A DNA stretch of 64,000 bases from Saprospiraceae bacterium. Its GTDB lineage: Bacteria > Bacteroidota > Bacteroidia > Chitinophagales > Saprospiraceae. Positions 18,949 through 28,087 of this stretch are shown in pieces. The number at the start of each line of letters is the position of its first letter. Positions within the stretch are counted from its first letter, which is position 1. The notes beneath the pieces were generated by a model. That model saw only the letters and a program-made list of their open reading frames with translations, did no database searches and had not been told where the DNA came from. The stretch is from the NCBI GenBank assembly GCA_016717655.1, contig JADKFC010000006.1:62001-126000 (forward strand). The letters run 5' to 3'. The translations under genes and the position numbers were made by a program.

Positions 18949-19672
18949 CTAGATATTGTCGATCCGCTTACCCTGGTTCATCAGGGCCCTGATGTCTTTT
19001 GGGATAGGAGCTTCAAAATGCATAGGCACTCCGGTCACAGGGTGGATAAGGTCTAATTTCCACGCATGAAGGCTCAACCTCGACATCAAGGGTCGTTCTT
19101 CATGGCTCTTTGCCTATTCTGTATTTTCTTCCTTTCCATTCCGACAGATAAAATTCAGCCCTCCTGCCATAAACGGGGTCGATAAATAAGGGATGACCTA
19201 TAAAGGCAAGGTGGACCCTGATCTGGTGCATTCTTCCTGTATGTAAGGTAACTTCCAGCACATTGAACCACTCATAACGTTCCAGGGTCTTAAACGTGGT
19301 CAATGAGGGCTTCCCTTTTCTATACACCTTCATTGTTCCCGGTCTTGTATCAGAAAGCGCCAATGGCTCATCTATTGCTCCCTCATCTTCAAGTTGACCA
19401 TCAGCCAGGGCGAGGTAGATTTTGTTGACATCGCGTTGCTCAAAGGCCAGACTCAGCAGTCTGTGTACTTCTGCATCTTTTGCAAAAATAACCAACCCAC
19501 TGGTATCTTTATCCAACCGGTGAACCGTAAAAATTTCTCCATATTTTTTGCGCAACAGACTTTGCAGGTGTACGGATTCATGCTGGAATCGATCGGCTAC
19601 TGTCAGCAGTCCTGCCGGCTTGTTGACTACCACCAGATGGTCGTCTTCGTATATGATTTCGAGTGCTGCCAA
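18949..19672 (-). CDS. RluA-family 23S rRNA/tRNA pseudouridine synthase; one +1 frameshift
   Basis: Restored length is about 240 residues, similar to RluA. Motifs are NKPAGLLT (18-25), the catalytic-Asp motif HRLDKDTSGL (about 51-60), LHTGRMHQIRVHL and GHPLFIDPVYG. The upstream frame stops at 19100. A single extra base near 19102 restores E-E-R-P-L-M-S-R-L-S-L-H-A-W-K-L, and the protein then runs to a TAG at 18949-18951, matching the usual family C-terminus. It isomerises specific uridines to pseudouridine. No S4 domain is present, as expected for RluA rather than RluB/C/D types. The exact RNA target is not deducible. Confidence 0.88.
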
Positions 19673-19676
19673 TATT

Positions 19677-20731
19677 TTAAAGTTGTGAAAATTTCTTTTT
19701 CTTTTGAAAGTGGAACTTCCACAAAATGCTGAATTTTTTTTGGCCTGTTAGGTTAGGACCTCCACAGTTGTATTTTTTTCTAAGCAACCTATATCGCTCT
19801 CTCTTGCCCATGGTTCCAATAAAATGAAGGTAAACCGAAAGATGGGCCCTCAAAATGGCAAGGGTATGCTGAAATTTGCCATCCAGCAAAAATTTAATAC
19901 CTGCTACACCATCCAACACCAATCGGGCTAAAAACACCAGAGCAACCTTTGGAGACTGCTCATTTTTTAAAATGGTATTCAGATTGTTCCTGAAATTGAG
20001 AAAGGTCTTACGGGGCTTGTCGTATTCAAGGGTTCCTCCACCCAGGTGATAAACCACACTTTTGGGATACACCATAAATTTATATCCTGCTCTTTTTAAC
20101 CTCCAGCAAAAATCGATTTCTTCCTGATGGGCAAAAAAGTGCTTGTCAAAACCGCCAAATTTTTGGAATAAATCGGTCCTAACCACCATGGCTGCTCCGC
20201 TTGTCCAAAATACTTCCATCGGTTCGTCGTACTGGCCATGATCATCTTCAACGTGATCAAAAATCCTTCCTCTGCAAAATGGATAACCCAAAGCATCCAT
20301 AAATCCACAGCCGCACCCGCATATTCAAAATGGGATTAGCCTTGTTCCCAGAAAAGAACATATTTTTGGGCTGAACCCCCGGCTAATCCCGCTCATCGGC
20401 TTCCATCATTTCTATGATGCCATCCAGCCAACCTTCACTGACTTTGACATCTGAATTGAGAAGAACAGTGTATTTTGTCTTTATCTCCCTATTACCTTTG
20501 TTATAGCCATCTGCAAAACCATAGTTTTTGCTGAGCTCTACCAATTTAATTTCAGGAAACCACTCTTTTAGAAATGACCTCAGATTCATCCGTTGAGGCA
20601 TTGTCGACCACAACCAAATCGAGGGGATACGCACTGCTTTTAAGTACTGAAGGCAGATAGGCTTCCAGGTATTCTTCTCCATTGTAATTGAGGATGGATA
20701 AGGTGGAAAGGGCTTCTGACTTTTCCTGCAA
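19677..20731 (-). pseudogene. Glycosyltransferase family 2, broken by several indels
   Basis: The pieces together match a GT2 of the rhamnosyltransferase-like type. These are LSILNYNGEEYLEAYLPSV and VVVDNASTDES (nucleotide-binding region), LLNSDVKVSEGWLDG (DxD-like SDV), and FWTSGAAMVVRTDLFQKFGGFD with EEIDFCWRLKRAGYK (acceptor/catalytic region). A positively charged C-terminus follows. An extra G near 20583 shifts the frame. Between about 20310 and 20390 at least four single-base changes are needed to recover AGVQPK...HFEYAGAAGGFMDALGYPFCRG. This is either locally poor sequence or true decay. The N-terminus continues in frame from ribF without an evident ATG, so the start is uncertain. Confidence 0.75.
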
Positions 20732-21665
20732 ACGGTGAGCCTTCAGTATCTGTCTGACTTCTTTCAGGTCCTCATCCAGTTGATTTTTAAGGGCTTCCAG
20801 GCTTTCATATTTTTCATCCACTCTAACAAAACTCACAAAGCTGATACCTATTTCTTCTTCATAAATATTGTCATTGAAATCAAAGATATTGACTTCTATA
20901 GTTTGGTGTCCTTTGCTGGTTACAGTAGGGCGATTTCCGATGTAAAGCATGCCGCCAAACTTCGACTTTCCGATGTTGACATAACAGGCATAAATACCGG
21001 CCTGCGGAATGAGTTTAGCCTTGGATTCAATCTGAATATTGGCAGTGGGGTAGCCAATGGTTTTGCCAATTCCATCCCCCTTAACTACTTTGCCCATTAA
21101 ATAATAAGGCGAACCCAACAAGGCATTGGCGGTGCGCAGATCACCCTGAACCAGGGCCTTCCTGATATTGGTTGAAAATGTCAATTTCATCCAACTCCTG
21201 CTTTTCTATTTCTACCAGCTTAAAATGGCCTTCTTTTTCATACATTCTAAGCATCTGAGAATCTCCCTGCCTGGCTAGACCAAATTTGTGATCATAACCA
21301 ACAACCAGAAACGAGGCCTTCAGTTGGCCTATAAGAAATTTTTCTACGTACTCCCTGGCAGAAAGCTGGGCGAATTCTACTGTAAAGGGCACAATGATCA
21401 GGTTTTTCACACCGCATTGTCTAAACAATTCTATTTTTTCATTGGTAGTGGAAAGCAGTTGTAAGCTCTTGTCATTTGGAAAAACAACAGACCTGGGGTG
21501 GGGGTGGAAGGTTACCACAACGGCCTCACCTTCAATTTCATCTGCCAATTGCTGAATGCGGTAAACTAGTCTTCTATGCGCCTGGTGCACACCATCAAAT
21601 GATCCGATGGTAACCACAGCGTTTTTAAATTCTGGTAAACTTTTTAAATCCCGGTATATGTTCAT
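20732..21665 (-). CDS. ribF: Bifunctional riboflavin kinase/FAD synthetase RibF; one frameshift
   Basis: RibF phosphorylates riboflavin to FMN and adenylates FMN to FAD. The N-terminal FAD synthetase domain shows VVTIGSFDGVHQAHRRLV and FHPHPRSVVF. The C-terminal kinase domain shows GKTIGYPTANI, GMLYIGNRPT and EVNIFDFNDNIYEEE. Near 21180 an extra base separates the domains: reading ELDEI then T-F-S-T-N-I-R-K-A-L restores the family sequence. After about residue 310 (KEVRQIL) the frame runs on into a glycosyltransferase; I place the boundary near 20732 only by domain length. An exact -7 box lies 20 nt before the ATG. Confidence 0.9.
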
Positions 21666-21684
21666 GCAATCGCTATACTAGCCG

Positions 21685-21692
21685 CAAAGATA
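21685..21692 (-). promoter_or_regulatory. -7 box TATCTTTG of ribF
   Basis: Exact TAnnTTTG on the minus strand, 19 nt before the ribF ATG at 21665. Confidence 0.6.
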
Positions 21693-21830
21693 ACTATTCT
21701 CCACAATCGAACACAAAAAGCCACACTTTGTTGCTGCAGTCTTGCTTCGTCGACTCAAACGGCTTTTATTTGCCAAAATTAGCCGCTTTTATCGAAAGAA
21801 TGTTCTATTTATTAACGACTTACCCTACAT

Positions 21831-22901
21831 TTGAATAAAAATAGGGACTTGGCAGTATCCGTTGCAAGCAAAACAGCAGTTAAAAAAGTGAAGAGCGCCA
21901 GTGTAAGTTACCACATCATGTTTTGGTTGGCACTGGCATTGATCGCTGCCCTTTTGTCGCGTACCAACCAGTCTTTTATGATCGATTTTGGACTGGAATT
22001 GGTCGTTATTTCTTTTTATGCACTCATCGTCTATTTCAATTATTTCTATCTTTTTCCCATTATGTAAGGCAAAAAAAGCTGAGCATGCACCTCTTGTGGC
22101 TCATGTTTGCTTCTGCTTTGATTACGCCAATCAGGACCCTGGCGCTGGTTTTTATTACGCCATCAGACATCATGGGCTTTCTTTCATCCAAAACCAATAT
22201 TTCGTCTTTTGTCCACTTTTTTTGTTGCAGCTGCCTCTTCTATCTATTACATACTCTCAGACTGGATGAAAGGGCAAAATGAAAAGCAGGAATTGGCCAA
22301 CCAGACCTTGCAATCTGAATTAAAATTCCTGAAATCACAAATCAATCCTCACTTCCTGTTCAATACACTTAACAGCCTCTATGCCCTTACCTTAAAAAAA
22401 TCAGATCTGGCACCTGAAATAGTGCTGAAACTATCGGAAATGATGAGGTATATGCTCTACGAATGCAACGAAAAATATGTTTCGCTGGAAAAAGAAGTTA
22501 ATTATGTAATCAACTACCTTGACCTCGAGAAGCTAAGACATGGCAAAAAAATCAACATTCATTTTCAGCAATCAGGCGAAATACGGAATCAGTTGATTGC
22601 GCCTCTATTGTTTATACCGTTTATTGAAAATTGCTTTAAACACGGAGTCAGCCACCAAATAGCAGAAGCTTTTGTAGATATTAAAATCAATATCAACGGG
22701 CAAGAGGTATCCGTTGAAATAGAAAACAGTAAACACGCGGTTATGCCGGGCGCCCACCAGAAAAAGAGCGGGGGCATTGGGCTGGTCAATGTTAAAAGAA
22801 GGCTTGACCTCTTATATGCCGATGCCTACGAACTAAAAATTACGGACACACCTACAACGTATAAAGTAACTTTATTTTTAAAACTTTCACCACACAACTA
22901 A
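21831..22901 (+). CDS. Sensor histidine kinase, LytS/YehU type; two compensating frameshifts
   Basis: About 356 residues after correction. Four membrane segments (about 25-150) are followed by a His_kinase domain with the phospho-acceptor QINPHFLFNTLNSL, the N-box IPFIENCFKHGV and the G-box GGIGLVNVKRRLDLLY. A missing C near 22060 (TTTTTCCCATT) and an extra T in a T7 run near 22220 shift the frame out and back again. Both halves join to read LFPHYVRQKKL and VHFFVAAASS. The start is uncertain: TTG 21831 sits inside a TACATTTG box, so a later codon, such as the GTG near 21888, may be used. It pairs with the LytTR regulator 7 nt downstream. Confidence 0.85.
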
Positions 22902-22908
22902 TCTTATC

Positions 22909-23619
22909 GTGATCAAAACCATCATTGTTGACGACGAACCACTTGCCATTGATATCCTGGAGGCTTTCGTTTCTAAAATGCCAAATCTCCAGTTAGTAGC
23001 CAAATGTGAAAATGCGTTCGAGGCCAATGAAGTATTACAGCAACAAAAAGTAGATCTGATGTTTCTGGATATACAAATGCCGCAACTCAACGGTGTCGAT
23101 TTTTTAAAATCGCTTGCCAATCCACCCTGTGTCATTTTCACTACTGCTTATCCTGAATTTGCAGTGGAAGGTTTTGAACTCAATGCAGTTGATTACCTTG
23201 TGAAACCCATTTCTATGGATCGTTTTTTGAAAGCAGTCAACAAAGTCTCAGAAAAGTTAGCTTCTAAACAAGAAACAGAAGAAAATTCGGAAAATTTCTT
23301 TTTTGTAAAAGCAGATAAAAAATTGGTCAAAATCAATTTTGATGATATCGTATACATAGAAGGCCTGAAAGACTATGTGATCATCAAAAATGAAACCAGC
23401 CGTGTTATAACTTTACAAACTATGAAGTCGCTGGAAGACAAATTACCTCCTCATATATTCAGAAGGATCCATCGATCTTTTATTGTTAATATGAATAAAA
23501 TCCAGGCTTTGGATGGCAGTGTGGTAGAGGTCACGGAAAAAGGTCAAGTAAAACACCTGCCTATTGGTAAAAATTACCGGGATGAATTGTTGGAACTCAT
23601 CAATGGCAGAAAAATATAA
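22909..23619 (+). CDS. LytTR-family response regulator
   Basis: 236 residues beginning at GTG. The receiver domain has IIVDDEP (acidic pocket), the phospho-acceptor Asp in VDLMFLDIQMP, and conserved Thr/Lys in CVIFTTAYPEF and VDYLVKPIS. The C-terminal LytTR DNA-binding domain (about 125-230) has VYIEGLKDYVIIKN, MKSLEDKLPPHIFRRIHRSFIVNMNKI and the closing IGKNYRDELLELI. It forms a two-component system with the preceding kinase, the common AlgR/AgrA-type arrangement in Bacteroidota. Its targets cannot be read from the sequence. Confidence 0.95.
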   Translation: MIKTIIVDDEPLAIDILEAFVSKMPNLQLVAKCENAFEANEVLQQQKVDLMFLDIQMPQLNGVDFLKSLANPPCVIFTTAYPEFAVEGFELNAVDYLVKPISMDRFLKAVNKVSEKLASKQETEENSENFFFVKADKKLVKINFDDIVYIEGLKDYVIIKNETSRVITLQTMKSLEDKLPPHIFRRIHRSFIVNMNKIQALDGSVVEVTEKGQVKHLPIGKNYRDELLELINGRKI

Positions 23620-23621
23620 AG

Positions 23622-24812
23622 CTATTTTAACAAGACAAAGCTGCCCATTTTTTTGAAGACCTGCCCTCTGCATTGGTAACTTACCCTGTACACATAAGTC
23701 GCAGGTTCACAAGTTTTGCCTTTGTAGATCCCATCCCAGCCTTCGTCTTTTTGAGTGGTGGTAAAGAGCAATTCTCCCCATCGATCCAAAATCTCAAAGC
23801 TGCTCAGGTTTTCAATGATAAAGGCATTGGATATCTCATATTGATCATTCAGTCCATCGCCATTGGGAGTGAAGGCTCCGGGTAGTAAAAGTTGCGAGCA
23901 CTCGAGCGAGTCTTTATTGACTACAAAAACGGTAACCGTGTTTACGGATTCGCATCCATTGTCGTTGGACCTTACGGTATAAGTAGTGGTCAATTCAGGG
24001 TTGGCTACTACGCTTGCGTTATTTGGGTTATCGAGTCCAATAACAGGCGTCCATGAAAAATTGTTGGCACAGGTGCTGCCATAGATGAGCGGTGCAAAAT
24101 CACCCTGATAAATGGTGGTATCCTGGGAGATCAGCCTGTCTGGGAACAGATAGCTTTGTACAATTTCCCGTTCTGACAAGGCCCTGTCATAAACATTGAT
24201 TTCATCGATTCTGCCTTTAAACCTGTCATCGGATAAGGCAAGACAGGGGCTGTTGGCAAATGAAAGTTTTGCATTGCGGGCAAAGGGTATGTTCTGAGAA
24301 GTTATTACCGTACCCACCGCTTCATTGTTGATATAAAGAATGTAATTTAAACGCGATTTTACCAGTGTTGCCCGATTCCAACAAAGCGTTGGCAGCTTAT
24401 ATCGAATTGAATAATAATCGCCATTGATATTGAATAACTCAAGTATCAATTCATTGGTGCTGAGCAAGTGCTTAAATGTAATCAGCGAGTCGAGCCCACA
24501 TTGGTTGCCCATAGAAAAGATATCAACAAGGCCGGTGCCGGTGTTGTCTGAATCAAAGTAGAAATCAACAGTAAAATCCATGTCGAGGTAAGACATCAAG
24601 GTATCCGGCATGTCTAGTCCGTCATCATTTCCATCGAGGTACATGCTTTGACCTGACAGCCCACACTCACACTCAGGTGAACCATAAACCGTGCCCATGC
24701 CCAATGCGGTATTAACAGCGCAATCGTCCATTGTGGCAGACAGGATTTGGGCCTTGCTGCCATTGGGAAGTAAGAAAAGTATTGCAATGAAAAATGAAAG
24801 TGGTTTGATCAT
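23622..24812 (-). CDS. Secreted LamG-domain protein with T9SS type B sorting domain
   Basis: 396 residues with a signal peptide (ends SKAQ). Residues about 35-220 form a LamG/concanavalin-like domain (LDGNDDGLDMPDTLMSYLDMDFTVDFYF...DEINVYDRALSEREI). An Ig-like segment follows (NNASVVANPELTTTYTVRSNDNGC). The end is a gliding-motility-type C-terminal domain (LLPGAFTPNGDGLNDQYEI...ILDRWGELLF...GWDG...ATYVYRV), the signal for type B T9SS export. Likely a cell-surface or released adhesin. Its start overlaps the end of ebfC by 4 nt. Confidence 0.88.
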   Translation of the reverse strand: MIKPLSFFIAILFLLPNGSKAQILSATMDDCAVNTALGMGTVYGSPECECGLSGQSMYLDGNDDGLDMPDTLMSYLDMDFTVDFYFDSDNTGTGLVDIFSMGNQCGLDSLITFKHLLSTNELILELFNINGDYYSIRYKLPTLCWNRATLVKSRLNYILYINNEAVGTVITSQNIPFARNAKLSFANSPCLALSDDRFKGRIDEINVYDRALSEREIVQSYLFPDRLISQDTTIYQGDFAPLIYGSTCANNFSWTPVIGLDNPNNASVVANPELTTTYTVRSNDNGCESVNTVTVFVVNKDSLECSQLLLPGAFTPNGDGLNDQYEISNAFIIENLSSFEILDRWGELLFTTTQKDEGWDGIYKGKTCEPATYVYRVSYQCRGQVFKKMGSFVLLK

Positions 24813-25108
24813 TTTCCAAATAAATTGCCCAAACCTGGTAATAAATCTTCCATCATTTTTGCACTGGCTTGTTGTTCTGCGACAGTGATGGAAGCGAGCG
24901 TCCTGTTCATCAAAACGGTAAGACTATCCTCCAGTCTTTCCTTTTCTGAAGGATTCATCAAATCTGCTGGTATCGAAATATTGGTAATCTCACGGTTGCC
25001 GGTTGCTTCTATTGCAATGCCATCCAGTGTTTCCTGAATCTTTACCTTTGAAAGAGCCTCAGTCAACTGTTTTTGCATGGCTTCAGAATTGCCAAATAAT
25101 TCTTCCAT
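24809..25108 (-). CDS. YbaB/EbfC family nucleoid-associated protein
   Basis: 99 residues, acidic-amphipathic, matching YbaB/EbfC in length and pattern: an N-terminal helix, a central beta hairpin (GIAIEATGNREITNISIP), and a C-terminal helix with AMMEDLLPGLGNLFGK-like ending. These proteins form dimers that bind DNA. Often the gene follows dnaX and precedes recR; here instead it sits between a lipoprotein gene (5 nt) and a T9SS cargo gene (4-nt overlap). Confidence 0.85.
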   Translation of the reverse strand: MEELFGNSEAMQKQLTEALSKVKIQETLDGIAIEATGNREITNISIPADLMNPSEKERLEDSLTVLMNRTLASITVAEQQASAKMMEDLLPGLGNLFGK

Positions 25109-25113
25109 TATTT

Positions 25114-25989
25114 TTATTTTATATTGGCTGAAAAGTTTTTCATAATTTCTCTACCTATTTTAACTGCTAATTGTTTTTGGGTAGCTTCGTCATGGTAGGT
25201 ATTGAAAGCAAGCAGAAAAACATATTTATCTTTTATTTTCCAATGGTATTTGCCTGCTTCATAAGAATAACATCCGCCATCTCCCAATTCATTCCAGGGT
25301 GAAAAACGAATCACTTTGTTGTCATAAGGTACCTGCTCTCCGTCCGTTAGTTTTCCTTTGATCACCATATCCGGATAGTCAGGAATTTCTGAAGGAAAAG
25401 GATTGGTCATAATTTGTAACATGATGCCTCCATTTGGTTTTTTGGGATCTTCAAACTTGAAGAAGCAAGATTTTTCACCCGGTCTTGGTTTGACCGAACC
25501 ATTTTTAATTTCTGGTGAAGACCTCAGTCCGAACGTAGAGCTTAAAAAAGATACAGGAATCATAGAACAAGGGTCAGGTATGGGCAACTTTGATGCCTCT
25601 TTGCTGTAATTGGGGTCGTCAGGGATAATGGTTGAATAATCTTCACTTTTTCTCGAAGCCCCAAATGTAGGCTTGTCAGAGTAGGGAGTAGATGAGGTGG
25701 CAGGAGGAGTGCCCGGTGCTTGTTTGGCTGTTGTAGCAGTTATAACTCCACCTTCTGTGGTGGTAGTAGAGGTTACAGTGCCATCGGCATTTACCCTGGA
25801 GACCGTGCCATCAGAATTCACTTTAGAAGTGGTGCCATCACCATTGTCAAAAACATCACCTGGCTGGGCATTTTCAGGAATGGTTGCAGTCTGTTCTTGT
25901 CCGGCAACTTCGTCCTGTTTAGCTGTTGTATCGTTTTTGCAGGATGAGGCAATTGTAAATCCTACAATGAAAATCAATAATTTATACAT
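25114..25989 (-). CDS. Lipoprotein with DGT-type repeats and a conserved C-terminal domain
   Basis: 291 residues. FTIASSCKND is the lipoprotein signal (Cys17). Residues about 45-85 contain short tandem units (DGTTSKVNS, DGTVSRVNA, DGTVTSTTT) that resemble a beta-solenoid or flexible stalk. A Pro/Thr-rich linker follows. Residues about 140-290 form a compact domain with conserved Cys (CSMIPVSFLSSTFGL, KSCFFKFEDP, GGCYSYEAGKYHW), resembling small periplasmic or surface domains of unknown role. An exact TACCTTTG box 27 nt upstream suggests it heads the operon with ebfC and the T9SS protein. Confidence 0.8.
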   Translation of the reverse strand: MYKLLIFIVGFTIASSCKNDTTAKQDEVAGQEQTATIPENAQPGDVFDNGDGTTSKVNSDGTVSRVNADGTVTSTTTTEGGVITATTAKQAPGTPPATSSTPYSDKPTFGASRKSEDYSTIIPDDPNYSKEASKLPIPDPCSMIPVSFLSSTFGLRSSPEIKNGSVKPRPGEKSCFFKFEDPKKPNGGIMLQIMTNPFPSEIPDYPDMVIKGKLTDGEQVPYDNKVIRFSPWNELGDGGCYSYEAGKYHWKIKDKYVFLLAFNTYHDEATQKQLAVKIGREIMKNFSANIK

Positions 25990-26015
25990 GTTAAAATGAA
26001 TGTTAATTGAGCCGA

Positions 26016-26023
26016 CAAAGGTA
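26016..26023 (-). promoter_or_regulatory. -7 box TACCTTTG of the lipoprotein-ebfC operon
   Basis: Exact TAnnTTTG on the minus strand, 27 nt before ATG 25989, in the region between two divergent genes. Confidence 0.6.
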
Positions 26024-26091
26024 GGTATTTGAAGGGTTAATTTGTAACGATATTGTAAAAATTAACGCATCTTTGCGATATAATCGTATAA

Positions 26092-26685
26092 ATGTTAAGA
26101 GATTTCAAACTTTTTGCTGTTGGTCTTTTTTTAATGGTAATCAGTGAAGGTCAATCCCAAAACTTTTATGGTTCCATGGTTTTGGGTGTCAACGCTTCTC
26201 AAATTGATGGCGACAATGCGGCGGGCTTCAATAAGCCGGGATTGACCGGCGGATTTAAAATTGATTACCCTATTTCAGCATCTCTCGATATTTCTGCTGA
26301 ACTCCTCTACAGTAGCAGGGGGAGCAGGGACAATCGCGATAATATTAAAATCGACCTCAACTACATTGAAATGCCTTTGATTCTGTCATTTCGGGATTGG
26401 TACGTCGAAAAAGGCGATTACGATAAGGTAAGGGTGGATGGAGGCTTCTCGTATGGGTATTTGTTCAGCGCAGAATCCAATGAAAATTCTTTAGGCCCGT
26501 TTGTCAATGAGTTGAAAAAACACGACGTCAGTTTCATTACGGGTGTAGCCTATATGTTTACACCAAAGTGGGGGGTCAACCTCAGGTATACCCGTTCTTT
26601 GTTTAAGATGCTGTCAGGAGCAGACTTTGAGCAGGGAGGCCTACTTGGCTACTTTGTAACCTTAAGAGGAGAATATCATTTTTAA
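26092..26685 (+). CDS. PorT-like outer-membrane beta-barrel protein
   Basis: 197 residues with a signal peptide (ending SEGQSQ). The mature part starts NFYGSMVLGVNASQIDGDNAAGFNKPGLTGGF, the typical opening of the OMP beta-barrel 2 (PorT-like) family, followed by LDISAELLYSSRGS, LNYIEMPLILSF and the terminal strand VTLRGEYHF ending in Phe. It is an eight-strand outer-membrane barrel. Specific function is unknown. It is 7 nt upstream of a lipoprotein gene in the same direction. Confidence 0.88.
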   Translation: MLRDFKLFAVGLFLMVISEGQSQNFYGSMVLGVNASQIDGDNAAGFNKPGLTGGFKIDYPISASLDISAELLYSSRGSRDNRDNIKIDLNYIEMPLILSFRDWYVEKGDYDKVRVDGGFSYGYLFSAESNENSLGPFVNELKKHDVSFITGVAYMFTPKWGVNLRYTRSLFKMLSGADFEQGGLLGYFVTLRGEYHF

Positions 26686-26692
26686 TTTCAAT

Positions 26693-27163
26693 ATGAGTAA
26701 AATCAATTTTTATATCGCAATCATTTTGGGTGCTATGATTTTTAATGCATGCAAACCTGCAGCTCCAGAAGCTCCAGCTGTGGCTAAACATGATATTAAG
26801 CCTTCATTGCAAGCCCTGCCGACTGAAATGATCAATAAAATGTTGGCTGAGGTAGATTATATTGACTACATCTGGCATGATCTTCCTTTTAGTCTGAGCC
26901 AGGAAGAAAAAGAAGGCATCAATACCAATATTTCATTTATTTCTAATGAAGCTGTTCCTGAACTTTCACCTGATTGCAAGGCCATTGGCAGAAAGTTTTA
27001 CAACGTCAAAGGAGAAACTATCGCTACTGCCGATGTGTATTTTTCTCCTGGCTGCTACTACTATGTTTTCCTGGATGGAGAAAAGCCCATATATGCAAGC
27101 AAGATTACCGCTCAGGGCATCAATTTTTATACACAGATCATCGAAAACCAGGCGCGTAAATAA
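26693..27163 (+). CDS. Lipoprotein of unknown function
   Basis: 156 residues. GAMIFNACKPAAPEAPA is a lipoprotein signal and a Pro/Ala-rich linker (Cys20 lipidated). The remainder is a small alpha/beta domain (PTEMINKMLAEVDYIDYIWHDLPFSLSQEEKEGI, then YFSPGCYYYVFLDGEKP). No recognised family. It follows the barrel protein by 7 nt and precedes ppx by 15 nt, so these three genes probably share a transcript. Confidence 0.75.
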   Translation: MSKINFYIAIILGAMIFNACKPAAPEAPAVAKHDIKPSLQALPTEMINKMLAEVDYIDYIWHDLPFSLSQEEKEGINTNISFISNEAVPELSPDCKAIGRKFYNVKGETIATADVYFSPGCYYYVFLDGEKPIYASKITAQGINFYTQIIENQARK

Positions 27164-27178
27164 GCCGGGTATGCCAAA

Positions 27179-28087
27179 ATGAAAGTAGCTGCCATAGACC
27201 TGGGGTCCAATACCTTTCACCTCTTAATTGTGGAAGGCGAAGGCAGTAAAATCAAAGAGGAAATTTATCGTGAACGGGTCTTTGTAGGCCTGGGTGATGG
27301 AGGAATAGAATTTCTTGGTGAAGAGGCCATTGAACGAGGTTTAAATGCCTGTCTTTCATTTCGTAAAGCCATCAACCATCATAGGGTAGATAAATTAAAA
27401 GTAACAGGAACTGCAGCCCTCAGAAATGCATCCAATGCCCATGAATTCACCTCCAGGGCCACTGCCATACTTGGGGTTAAGATTGATGTCATTGATGGTC
27501 AAGAGGAGGCTCGTTTGATTTTTGAGGGCGTAAAACAATTGTCCGACCTGGATGAACGCACCCTCATAGTTGACATTGGTGGAGGCAGCACAGAATTTAT
27601 TATTGCTGAGAAAGGAGCTCTGGTTTGGGCAGAAAGTTTTTTATTGGGAGTTGGGGTCATGCATGCTGCCTTTCACAAAGAAGAGCCTATTAGTGCAGAT
27701 CATGAAGATGAACTCAGGCAATTTATTCAAATGACCCTGGCACCCCTGAAAAAAGAGCTTGAGAAAAACAATGTATCTTGCTTTATTGGTGCTTCGGGTT
27801 CGTTTGAAGTCTTGGAAAGCATGACGGGAAGACCCTCCTTCAAAAATAAACTCAATACGGTGGAAATGGCTGATGCACATAAAATAGCTGTGATGATCAT
27901 TGGTAAAAACCTGGCGGACAGAAGCCAATTGCCAGGCATGCCTTTAGAGAGAGTAAAGTTGATCGTAGTGGCAATGATTTTGATTGAAGAGATTCTGAAA
28001 ATGACCAAGGATGTAACACTTAGGGTTACTCCTTATGCTTTAAAAGAAGGTTTGTTGGCCCAGCTCCTGAAATATGCCAATGACTAG
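27179..28087 (+). CDS. Exopolyphosphatase / pppGpp phosphohydrolase (Ppx/GppA family)
   Basis: 302 residues, the short Ppx/GppA form lacking the C-terminal HD-like domain. ASKHA-fold phosphate loops are clear: AIDLGSNTFHLLI (5-17), TGTAALRNA, VIDGQEEARLIFEGV and LIVDIGGGSTEFII. The enzyme removes terminal phosphates from polyphosphate and/or the 5'-phosphate of pppGpp. The sequence cannot separate the two activities. It converges with the metal permease gene, overlapping its stop by 4 nt. Confidence 0.92.
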   Translation: MKVAAIDLGSNTFHLLIVEGEGSKIKEEIYRERVFVGLGDGGIEFLGEEAIERGLNACLSFRKAINHHRVDKLKVTGTAALRNASNAHEFTSRATAILGVKIDVIDGQEEARLIFEGVKQLSDLDERTLIVDIGGGSTEFIIAEKGALVWAESFLLGVGVMHAAFHKEEPISADHEDELRQFIQMTLAPLKKELEKNNVSCFIGASGSFEVLESMTGRPSFKNKLNTVEMADAHKIAVMIIGKNLADRSQLPGMPLERVKLIVVAMILIEEILKMTKDVTLRVTPYALKEGLLAQLLKYAND

